NCBI GenBank assembly: GCA_021464525.1
Contig: JADRCO010001029.1
Coordinates: 1-23,407, forward strand
Length of the DNA stretch: 23,407 nucleotides
From: Rhizophagus sp. LPA8_4_AMF
Taxonomy: Eukaryota > Glomeromycota > Glomeromycetes > Glomerales > Glomeraceae
Direction of reading: 5' to 3'
A program made the position numbers and the translations under genes. Under the pieces are notes generated by a model. That model ran no database searches. It saw nothing but the letters and a program-made list of their open reading frames with translations, and was not told the DNA's origin. Shown piece by piece: positions 10,468-19,437 of the stretch (the stretch's first letter is position 1; each line of letters starts with the position of its first letter).

Positions 10468-10744
10468 GATTTCTGTAATAAAAGTTGAAACTAATTCAAC
10501 TAATAAATCAATAAAAGAAGCAAAACTACCTAAAAATTTTTAAAAAAAGAATGAAAATGTTTACGAGTGGTTTAAATATAAAATTTTATTTGGTATCATA
10601 TTAACCAGCATCCTTTTAAAAGGCTGAAAATCAAAATAGATGAATGAAATTTCTTGTTTTTTCATGTTAATCGAATTGAAGCAAACATTTTACACACGTG
10701 GAAATCATGTTCATAAGCAATTATAATAATAATTATAATGACTC

Positions 10745-10777
<33 letters not shown>

Positions 10778-11000
10778 CAACAAAAAAAAAAAAAAAAAAA
10801 AAAAAAAGAAAAATCTGTAATTTTGTAATTCTGTAGTGTCACAGATTTCAAAGATTTATATGTAGACAGGTTAAGGTTTCAGCCAATTTCTAAAATAAAC
10901 ATCTTTTTTAAATTCCCTCCTATTTGATTACTTTAAAGGAAATAATTAATTGTCCAATAAATTAAGACACGTGTGACTAACGTTGTAATGATTTGTTTAT
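10468..11000 (-). promoter_or_regulatory. Upstream region of the phosphatase with two CACGTG motifs and poly(dA:dT)
   Basis: CACGTG occurs at 10695-10700 and 10968-10973, about 230 and 500 bp before the start codon. This is the core site of Pho4-type basic helix-loop-helix regulators, which drive PHO genes at low phosphate in yeasts. Between them lie A-runs of 30 (10746-10775) and 26 (10782-10807), T-runs on the gene's strand, of the kind that exclude nucleosomes in fungal promoters. TGACTC at 10739-10744 matches the Gcn4/AP-1 core. The motifs are seen directly; their function is inferred. Confidence 0.5.
10746..10807. repeat. Very long poly(A) tract pair
   Basis: Thirty A (10746-10775), the spacer GACAAC, then twenty-six A (10782-10807), followed by G and more A. 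It is the longest homopolymer in the window. It is directly preceded by TGACTCC, and the same junction in inverted orientation occurs at 12141-12162. No AATAAA-bearing retroposon precedes it on plus, so it is more likely a promoter tract or slippage product than a retroposon tail. Confidence 0.8.
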
Positions 11001-11560
11001 TTGTTTTTTTAGGATCTTTCGTGTTACTTTAACAAATTAACCCCATGCCGATAATTGAGCACTATACTAAAAAAAATAGTTAAAAGAAGTCTTTCTGTAG
11101 AATATTAGATCTAAGTAATTAATTACTATAAGATTGAGCACAATTTATCGAAGAATTTACTTTTAAGCTGTCTAAATAAAGAGAATTACTCTTATGATTG
11201 ATCACAATTAGCATTCTACTCGAGAAAAATGTTGCAATACTATATAATACTTGATTGTGCACCGGAAGTTGGAAGCTTCCAATTCTTTCGATCCAATGAA
11301 AGCTTCCAATGCACATCATTGGTACTGTACAGTATAGAGGTACCCTATTTCCGTGTTTATAGGTCTCAGATTCGACAGTATATATCATATGATCCTTTGT
11401 TCATTGACTTGGTGCTAGATTCTCTTATATCGGTCATGGACTTATTCTAAGAATCTGTGGCAAGTTATTTAAAGAAAATCGATCCCGATTTGACAGTAGC
11501 ATAAGTGAAGAAATTAATGAATGATTTTTTACTTCTAGTATAGAATATTTTCTTTTTAAG
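11001..11560. other. Intergenic stretch with a cluster of palindromes, no gene supported
   Basis: The part 11240-11460 is richer in G and C than its surroundings. It holds TTGGAAGCTTCCAA (perfect 14-bp palindrome, 11269-11282), CCAATG/CATTGG around five bases (11306-11322), and TACTGTACAGTA (perfect 12-bp palindrome, 11323-11334). Overlapping open frames exist on both strands (11229-11450 plus, 11119-11388 minus) but neither shows a domain, splice pattern or homolog I recognise. The GAAGCTTC and GAAAGCTTC units resemble heat-shock elements. Confidence 0.4.
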
Positions 11561-11563
11561 ATA

Positions 11564-11872
11564 TGGTCCGGTGCAAAAAAGTTGATACACCAATACATTT
11601 ATAGTAAAAAATTTTTTTTTCAAATTAATATATACCACTAAATGATTTTATTTATAATTTAGATTTTAAAATATATTCTAGTATAAATTTTTTTAAATTT
11701 CTAAATTGATATAAAAAATTTTATTAATTATTGATTTTTTAATTCAAAATCTTCATAATTTTTATATAAAAATAACTGCTATTTTTAAGGCATATGAGCC
11801 ATTTTATTTTATTATAATATATGTGTTAAAAATAAAAGCTAAAGATACATGAGTTTTTTTTTTGGCCGGCCA
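11564..11872. mobile_element. Possible Tc1/mariner-type miniature element
   Basis: The left end after a TA reads TGGTCCGGTGCAAAAAAG. The right end, read inward from before a TA (11873-11874), reads TGGCCGGCCAAAAAAAAA. These agree if one- to two-base gaps are allowed. TA on both sides (11562-11563 and 11873-11874) fits Tc1/mariner target choice, though TA is common in DNA this AT-rich. The 309-bp interior is AT-rich and non-coding. Confidence 0.4.
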
Positions 11873-11874
11873 TA

Positions 11875-13156
11875 GAATTTTGCCACAACTAAACATCTTT
11901 ATTATATTTAGTAACCATGTGGTATAACTGTTATCTCCCTGTCGTAAAACTGTAAAAGCCTCCTTGCTATTGGATGCCAAAAAAGTATTAATGGATATGA
12001 GAAGTTTTGATTTCACTTTAAATCATTTATAGAAAAAAAAAGTGGTTATATAATCATATGACCTTGTGGTAAAGATTTGTGTAACAGAAGAAATTTAAGT
12101 GACGATCTTCGTGTATCTTGTAATTCTTTTCGGTTTAATATTTTTTTTTTTTTTTGGAGTCAATGCGACGTGACAGCTTATCATTTTTGCATTTGCAAAT
12201 ATAAGTGGCTATAAGAGTAAAAACTTCCTTGTTTAAACAAGTTAAAGAAATTATTCCACAGCCTCTTTTTCTCTATAAATGTAACTTTTAAATGCGACAG
12301 TGAGTGATCTGCAAAGTGATTCCGCCCACCACCTTAATTTCGTGTCACGTCACAATGATGAATATTGAACAATTGTACCCCACATTTTTTAAAGTAGAAA
12401 AAAGCATAAGATATTGTCTAACACTCATTACCTTTTTTTGAAAAACAAAGTTATTTAATTAAAAATAATAAAAAATTTGAAATACATTTTAGTGCCTATA
12501 GTTTTCCTCATTATTCTTACGCTGGCATCTTTGAAACAGAACAAGGATTTTTCATCAAGATACAATTCGCTTTAGCTTTATAATTAGAGTGCATACATTA
12601 ACGCGCATACATACTAAATATTATCTATATTTACTTCCTGTTCATTACCTGCAGTTGCAGGTTCCTACTATGTTTATTTCCTTTTATAACAAACAAAATT
12701 AATATTAAAAAATTACTATAACAACAAATTTGTTAAAAAAATCAAGAAAAAATTTATATAAATAATTGAATTTTTTTTAAAAAATATTTTCTCTCGTGAA
12801 TATTTTCTTCTTTGACGGTTTGATATCGTCTATATTAAAAAAGGTGAATTTTCTTGAGAATCTAAACTAAAATTAGTTAAATACTCCAATGATTTTCCCG
12901 CCTTTAAATTACGAATTATGATCTCACACTAGTTTTTTTTTCTTTTTTAGGAATCTTTTTATAAAAAAAAAAATTTTGAAATAAAAAAGTTGAATTGATT
13001 TCAATTTTTTCTTTCAGAATTTTTTTTTTTCCAGACTTAACTTTTTTTAATATCAAAAAAGATATTCACTCAAAACTAAAAATTTTTTACAAAAAAAAGT
13101 TATTTTGCAGGTTCAAAAAGTTAATGAAAATAAATCCCTAAAAATCTAATAATAAA
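11875..13156 (+). promoter_or_regulatory. Long upstream region of the expansin-like gene
   Basis: No gene is seen. Notable sites: T15 followed by GGAGTCA (12141-12162), the inverted match of TGACTCC-A15 upstream of the phosphatase; GACGTGACA at 12167-12175 and its inverted copy TGTCACGTC at 12343-12351, both containing the TGACGT-like core bound by bZIP factors; CCTGCAGTTGCAGG (inverted repeat, about 12649-12662); and TTTCCCGCC at 12894-12902, identical to an E2F/MBF consensus. Long T and A runs fill 12930-13110. A TTTTGCAG acceptor-like sequence just before the start leaves room for an untranslated-region intron. Functions are inferred from motifs only. Confidence 0.35.
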
Positions 13157-14020
13157 ATGGTATCCAATAAAGAAAAAACGCTTCCATCACTTCCATTTTT
13201 CAATAAACCCTCAAATGAATCCAATTCTGATTCAAAATTTATGACACGGTTTTCGGAAAAATTTCCAAAATCAGCTGAATTTTTTAAGAAAAATAAAAAA
13301 CCAATTATAATATCATTAATAATATTTTTTATTATAATATTAGTTATAATCATTGTTGCTGCCGTTGGTGGATTTTCACAAGATACTGGAAAACCCGGTA
13401 TTAATATGAGTGGTAAAGGGGATGGAACTTTTTATAGTAAGTCAATAATATTAGATATAATTTTAATTATATTAGTTATATACTAATTTCTTCCATATTA
13501 GATCCTAGTGTAGGTACTGGATCATGTGGCTGGGAAAATGATGATAGCGAATTTGTTGCAGCCTTAGTGAGTTATAATATATGGATTTAAAATTTTTAAT
13601 TTGATGGAGATTAGTAAATAATAAATCTTTTCTTAAATTTCTTTGTTATAGAATGCTCCACAATATGGAAAATTTGGTGATCCGGCAGATTCACCAATAT
13701 GTGGCAAATGTATAAAAATTACCGGACCAAAGGGTTCCGTTAAAGTAAAGTTGGTCGATAAGGTAATTAATTATTCTTCAAAATTATTATTATTTAAAAG
13801 TTTTTATAATTTAAAATATTTTTTTTCCGTTAGTGCCCGTCATGTAAACGTGGAGACATTGATATGTCACCAGCGGCATTTAAGGTAATTTGTACATATA
13901 TGCTTAATCGTTATGTACAATACATAATAAACAGTAAACTAATTAAAAATTTAAAATTTTTTACAGAAAATTGCTAAATTAGATGATGGTAGAGTTCCAA
14001 TTACCTGGGAAGGCTGCTAA
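13157..14020 (+). CDS. Membrane-anchored expansin-like (double-psi beta-barrel) protein, 5 exons, 186 aa
   Basis: Exons are 13157-13436, 13502-13566, 13652-13762, 13834-13884 and 13967-14020; all junctions are GT-AG and all phases agree. The N-terminal 48 residues are polar and Lys/Ser-rich, followed by a hydrophobic segment at about 49-70 preceded by KKNKK. This is a signal-anchor topology that puts the C-terminus outside or in the secretory lumen. Residues about 85-186 form the barwin/RlpA/expansin-type barrel: GDGTFYNPSVGTGSCGW, then CGKC, LVDKCPSCKRGDIDMSPAAF and a closing ITWEGC. Six Cys (102, 132, 135, 153, 156, 186) allow three disulfides. Only one barrel domain is present and there is no carbohydrate-binding partner domain, as in short fungal expansin-like proteins. 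It probably acts at the cell wall; substrate unknown. The gene looks intact. Confidence 0.9.
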
Positions 14021-14165
14021 TAATATTACATAATAGACCATTAATTATTCATGTAATATATCAATTGTATTTTTTAGTTATTAAAAATTCACTTTGGCAT
14101 AACAAGATTAAAAATTTCCAAACTTTTAACCGACATGTGAAAACCATAAATCTTGGATTTTTTTT
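14021..14165. terminator. Convergent 3' spacer with inverted repeat
   Basis: Only 145 bp separate the stop codons of the expansin-like gene (plus) and BCP1 (minus). ATATTACAT (14023-14031) and ATGTAATAT (14051-14059) form a perfect 9-bp inverted repeat. No perfect AATAAA occurs on either strand here, so both transcripts probably use variant signals and their 3' ends are likely to overlap. Confidence 0.4.
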
Positions 14166-15440
14166 TTATTTGCAAGATACCTCTAAATCGTTAATTAATT
14201 TATCCAATTTACTTTTATGTAATAAAAATATTTTCATTGCGGGTGCAATGCCAAAATCCATAAAGGCTCTTTTTGAATCGGACGATAAAGGTTGTTTTGT
14301 TAATTTAAAATTATATTGATAATCCGCGATCTACCAAGCATTCCAAAAAAAGAATACATTTAAATTAAGAGCGTGAATTATGAAATGACATGCAATTAAT
14401 TACCTGTTCAATGATTTCGTCTTCGGGATGAAAATAAAAGATAGTCGGTTCAGACTAATAAGAAGAAAATTTTTTAATAATACGCATGCGTAATAAAATT
14501 TAAATTGTAAAATTTAATACGTACAACTTTGGCCTTTTTCTTTTTTTGTTTTGAGATCTCACTTTCTTCGTCCAAAGTAGAGGTAACTTCTCTGTATGTT
14601 TTGGTTATAATAAGATACCATTCAAATTCATATGGCTCATTCTGATACAAAGAAAAAAAAAGAATACACTTTTAGCCTTTTAAATTTTTCATAAGTTAAA
14701 AAATAATAAATACATATTTACATCCTCGATAGCCCATTGAATTTCTTCTTGTAACATTTTATACATTGGAGGAACAATCTGTACCGGCATATTTATTAAT
14801 CTTTCGCTTAATATTAGTCCAATATGATTTTTTGAAGTATCTTTTAATAATTCAACTAACTTTTCATTCAAATTTATAATTTTTTTTGTCTTTTCTATTA
14901 AATAATTCTTTACTTGTTTTATACACTCTTTATTCTAAAATTTTTAAAAAAATTATTATGTATTAATTAATAATAAACAACCTTTAAAAAACTCAAACAA
15001 ATATTACCTTATGTTCATTCATATTTAATACTGTGAGTAAAGCATAAGGATCTGAATCTGCACCATCAACTTTAACAGTTGTACCTAATAATGGTTGGCT
15101 TATAATTAATTCTGATAGTTCACTTAAATTAAATAATTCTGCATCTGACGAAAATAATTGTATCATTAATTGTTTTATCGTATGAAAATCTATCTCTTTT
15201 GGATCAAAAAAGTCAAAATCTACATCAACTAATTCTTCCTACAGTATATTATGTTTGAGAGAAAAGGAGTCATAAACAACTGATTGGCGATTATACGAGG
15301 CAATTAATTAAAATTAAAGTTACCTCCGAATGCTCATTTTCTTCTTCGTCAGATACTCTTTCCTCATTCACTTCCCTCTCTGAAACATCCATAGGATCAT
15401 CTTTATCAACATTTTTACTATTCGCTTTTCTTTTTCCCAT
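14166..15440 (-). CDS. BCP1: BCP1/BCCIP family nuclear protein, 6 exons, 297 aa
   Basis: Exons on minus: 15324-15440, 15008-15238, 14722-14934, 14525-14641, 14404-14454 and 14166-14330. All five introns are GT-AG and all fall in phase 0. The acidic N-terminus (MGKRKANSKN, then an Asp/Glu-rich tail to residue 39) precedes the conserved core: VDVDFDFFDPKEIDFHTIK, LLGTTVKVDGADSDPYALL, HIGLILSERLINMP (153-166), then YEFEWYLIITKTYREV and a final FGIAPAMKIFLLHKSKLDKL. The order and motifs match yeast Bcp1 (283 aa) and human BCCIP (about 314 aa). Known roles: nuclear chaperone for ribosomal protein uL14/Rpl23 and Mss4 export in yeast; BRCA2 and p21 binding in animals. A lysine run KQKKKKAK (218-225) could be a nuclear signal. 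The gene is intact and converges on the expansin-like gene. Confidence 0.93.
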
Positions 15441-16690
15441 TTTAACTTGAGTAAATCAATAAATCAAATGAAAAAAAAATTTTTTTTTTATCGGGATCAG
15501 GTGTAACAATATATGATCTTTAAATCAAAATTACGTAATATTCTGCCCCTAAGTCTCTAAATACTCCTACAAAATTATGTAATTTTTGGCTCCCTATTCC
15601 TATGGCTTCGATATCATGATATCATGTGATTATGATATTACGAATCAGTTAAACTAACCCCCGAAACACAAAAAAATTTCAAAAAACCATGGAAAACACA
15701 TTGTGAAAAGCACAAATAATATGATGGTATAAGTAGTAGTATTAAAAAACAAACACAAAAGAATTTCTGGTGCTAGCAACCTCTAGGTTTAGCAAACTGT
15801 TGAAATGTCAAAAGGTAAAACCTAATAAGATTTTATTTAAATCTTAATAAATTTGTTGAAACTTATTAAAGCCAAAATATATTAAATTTATTAATAAATC
15901 TCTGAAAAAGGTAAAACTATATTAAGGTCTTAATATTATATTTATTGAAACTAAAAGTTTAGACTTTTGTCAAATTTCAAATGAATTTAACCTGCAACTT
16001 TAATATAGTTGAAAGTGCAATGATCGGTATGAAATATAGATGCCTCTGAAATTATTTCTATTCTGAAATAGTTTTGGCCTGAATTAAGTTATTCTAAAAT
16101 CCCAAAATTTTTTGAAATTCCAAAATTCTTCTGAAATTTCCAAAATTATCTGAAACTTCTGATTGGCCTATTATAATATCATATAACATAATTTTACAAA
16201 AATTTTATCTGTATTCTAATTCCATAATTTTGGCTCTATAAAAATAGGTGACTTAATTATAAAAATTTCTTAATATAAGTATATTAACAATAAAAATTTT
16301 CATTCAATATAAAGTTTAAAAAAGTTTAAAAATAAATATTTAAATATATTTAAAAAATTGCAAAAATGAATTTACTTGAAAAAATCAATTTAATCAATAT
16401 ATTTCCAATAACCAATCAAATAACCAATATTATTATAATAATTATAATAATAGTTCTTTCTTTTTATTCGATTAAAAATCCAGTTCTAGTTAAAATAATT
16501 AATATATATATTATATAACTTATTACTAGTGTAATATTTTACATTAAAATTACAAATTTTTATAATTTTATTAGTTTTATTAATTTTTTATCTGAACATC
16601 GCATATATTGTATAAATTATAATGAACTTTTAACCAAAATTACCAAATATTTCAACATCTTATAATCCAATTTTGATGAATTTTTTTAAA
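15441..16690. other. BCP1 upstream region and AT-rich spacer, no gene seen
   Basis: Near the BCP1 start is the palindrome GATATCATGATATC (15610-15623), overlapping CATGATATCATG. From 15808 two related blocks beginning AAAAGGTAAAAC recur about 97 bp apart (15808 and 15905). At 16101-16158 three approximate 20-nt units of the form CCAAAATT-n-CTGAAATTT follow one another. The remaining sequence to 16690 is low-complexity AT. No coding features were recognised on either strand. Confidence 0.5.
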
Positions 16691-16696
16691 AAATTA

Positions 16697-18600
16697 TTTT
16701 TTTTTTTTTCTTTTCTTTGTAAAGGTACAATCATGTTTATTGATAAAAATGTAAAAGTAATACAATATATTTACCACTGTAAAATAAAATAAAGTATTCT
16801 TAAATAAAATTAAACATTATCAAATATACTGCCCCTCCTGTAGGAAAAGACCGACCAGTCACCTTGAGATCAAAGGTGACTTTTGTCATGAAAAATTTAA
16901 AAATTTGACCAATAACCTCCCCATTCAAAAACTAAACCATTTTATAGTTCCCATCTCATGCATAATAATGCACTAAATTGTTCTTTCATGTGTTTTTTAA
17001 GCACATATCTTACGTAAATTTTATCTGGTAAGAAATGTTAACTAGTTAGACCAAATGGTCAATTTGACAAAATTGTCTAATGTTTCTATATTGTGACCAA
17101 AATTGCTGATCTATATCCTATTTTTCCCTTTGCTACTACCTGCCTTACCCAACTCAAAATCAAGTTGTTTTTTCTGTCTATTATAATACATCTTTAATTT
17201 ATCTTCCCTAAATTTATGGTCTTTAACAATCACTTCTCTGATCATATCCAAATCCTCTAAACTCTTTACTTCTTCAAAAATACACCTAATAGTATCTGTA
17301 TTCAAAAAGGTTAGCTTAAGCCAAGTTGATGCATGTTTAAGAATATCTGAAGAATGATATTTTATGTTGACTTATAATACCCAATTCACTACTGGAGTGA
17401 CTTTATGCTCCTTTCAGTTAGTTGTTCCTAGGATAATTTTTTCTCGCTGTGAAATGAGTTCATTTTTAAGATTTTTATCATACTGTAATCCTATATCTGG
17501 GTCATCAAAAATATGTGGTAATAATAATGTTAATTGATTATTTTTCTCTATACTTTTCACAGTACTATATAAGAAAATTAATTCACATTTGCAAATTAAT
17601 TTTAATTTCAAACCATTTTTTAACACTTTATTACGATTAAAGTGAGCAATAGAATTATGCATTGACTATTTATTCAATTGCATTTTATCATCCACAAAAG
17701 GGTTGCCTATCTATTGAGCACGACCTTTACCAATTTTCCAATCAATCCAATAACGTTTATTTCGCTTTTTATATTTTTTCTTTTGCTGTTCACTAAGTTT
17801 CAAATTAAAAACTTCAGGTTTAGTTTTAGTAATATAATAATCTACTGCTGGATCACCTACCTTCTGTTTTTTCCTTGATATATCTGGTGGACATATATCT
17901 GATGTTAAATCTATCTTTTTTCTATATTTAACTTCGACCTGACTAATCCATTTAAGATTCTATCGCTGATTTGTCATTAACTTCCTCTTTTTTTGATAAA
18001 AAAAAGAGGATGTAAACAATTTAATCGGTGGTTTTAGTGTTTCAATTGTAAGCGGTTTACATTTCATATATATTACATGATTATTTGACATTACAACTGC
18101 ACATACTGTTTTATAATATTTACAAGGAATATGGAAACTAAAATACCATATAAAATGTTTATAACTAAAACAAATATAGGTTTTGGTTTCTTGATTATTA
18201 TTACTCATCTTTATTAATCGATCTTTGATTAAAATAAATTTATCTACTAATAAAGTTCAAATCTGACCAAAATAATGGTCTCTAACATATTTCTTTAAAA
18301 GTAACGTACAAAAAATACTAGTCAACTATTTTGAAATTTTATATTTGACATTAGTTATATGTCTATCAGAAGAAACTGTATATACAGAGTTATATTTCTC
18401 TTGAAAACTCTTGTTATTTGTAATAATAAGTAATTTATTGCTATTCTTCTCTAACGAACTCATATCCAAAAGAATATGACTGTTTCTGTGATATTGTGAG
18501 TACAAAACATTAGTACTAGTATATGATAACTTTCCTTGTTATTGAAAGTAAGTGTACTGTATTTCTATTTGATTTTTTCCCATTGTGACAAGTTCTAACA
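16697..18600 (-). pseudogene. Decayed, polyadenylated coding copy of unknown family
   Basis: On minus a series of open stretches runs from a start at about 18582 (MGKNQIEIQYTYFQ) to a stop at 17111, including LSYTSTNVLYSQYHRNSH, TYICFSYKHFIWYFSFH (17960-18208), KPEVFNLKLSEQQKKKYKK, LLPHIFDDPDIGLQYDKN (17414-17662) and VKSLEDLDMIREVIVKDH (17111-17305). The C-terminus is Lys-rich. At least four stops or frame changes break it. After about 370 nt of non-coding tail comes AATAAA (minus; 16736-16741) and, about 25 nt on, an A-rich tail (minus; 16697-16710), the spacing of a cleaved transcript. No spliced exon structure is evident. This suggests a retroposed copy: either a processed copy of a host gene or part of a non-LTR element. 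I do not recognise the protein family. Confidence 0.45.
16857..16882. other. Hairpin in the tail of the decayed polyadenylated copy
   Basis: GTCACCTT and AAGGTGAC form an inverted repeat around a short loop inside the untranslated tail, followed by a T-rich stretch. It could be an RNA structure of the parent element; no function is claimed. Confidence 0.4.
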
Positions 18601-18610
18601 AAGCTAAAAT

Positions 18611-19289
18611 AAAAAGTATATATCTAACTCGTTAAATACTGAGTTATTTTTCATCATTCTTTTTTGTAAAAGTATGTTTTCAATGAAAATGATAATTTTT
18701 TACTATTTAAAATATTGTTCAAACTATCATATAGTTATTAAACTGTCGTAGTTTTCTTTATTTCTTTCCTATGGGAAAATTATATAGAGATCTATAAGGA
18801 AGAGTTTTAATAAAATAATTTTTTTATAAAGTTTAATAAAAGCTATAAAATAAAAAAAAAGTTTATCAAAAATTACCTTACAAATAGAAGATGGCATATA
18901 TGATTGGAAAAAAAGAAAAATCTTAAAACAAAATGAACAATGGTCAATTACTCTAAAAAAGTTAAGGTAATATATATATCATAAATCAACTTATTAGAGA
19001 AGGAAAAAAGGCAACTTGGAAAACATTAAAATATATAAATATAAGAATTTTTCTAATCATAACGAGTAGTGACCATCACCACCTCACGTGATAATCTCAG
19101 AATTTGAATAATTAACATTATTAAAAAAATATTATTATTAATAATTATAAAGAATAGGCAAATAAAGTTATTATTTAGACAAGATTTTTAAAATATATCA
19201 CAGTTTACTGAATATGAATCTTTAAAGAAATTATTTTAGATCTTATTAATTTTTGCAATATAACATTCCAGCGACTGAAGAGAACCAGG
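18611..19289. other. AT-rich spacer, no gene seen
   Basis: No coding features on either strand. A weak inverted pair, TGGTCAATTACTC (18941-18953) and GAGTAGTGACCA (19064-19075), may bound a miniature element of about 135 bp. A CACGTG lies at 19085-19090 with no gene to attach it to. Confidence 0.4.
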
Positions 19290-19349
19290 CTCAAATTACT
19301 ACTATAATTCAAGCTGGCTTGCCAGCTTGAATTAAAGTAGTAATTTGAG
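19290..19349. repeat. 60-bp near-perfect palindrome
   Basis: The left arm 19290-19318 (CTCAAATTACTACT ... AATTCAAGCTGGC) and the right arm 19321-19349 are reverse complements at 28 of 29 positions with only TT between them. The centre GGCTTGCC leaves almost no loop. Such a structure would extrude as a cruciform or fold as a hairpin RNA. It contains no coding frame and is not part of any repeat seen elsewhere in the window. Confidence 0.85.
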
Positions 19350-19437
19350 TCATATAAAAAAGAAATGCAATAATATTACATAGTACATTATAAATTCTAC
19401 TCAACATGAAAGACATTCATTCTAGTTCTTGTTCTTG

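Noticed and set aside
11119-11450. Overlapping open frames on both strands in the phosphatase upstream region
   Set aside because: No domain, splice context or codon preference favours either; both probably follow from locally higher GC.
12894-12902. TTTCCCGCC as an E2F/MBF site controlling the expansin-like gene
   Set aside because: A single match, with no reason to expect cell-cycle control of this gene; kept only as a note in the upstream region.
13138-13353. Open frame of 71 codons on minus
   Set aside because: It is antisense to exon 1 of the expansin-like gene, which has matching splice sites and domain content on plus.
14065-14319. Open frame of 84 codons on plus after the expansin-like gene
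   Set aside because: It is antisense to the last exon of BCP1, and its sequence has no features of its own.
18245-18275. GTTCAAATC-like sequence as a tRNA T-loop
   Set aside because: No acceptor stem, D-arm or anticodon arm could be drawn around it.
18939-19076. Weak inverted pair TGGTCAATTACTC / GAGTAGTGACCA as a MITE
   Set aside because: Short arms with a gap and no flanking duplication; too weak to call.
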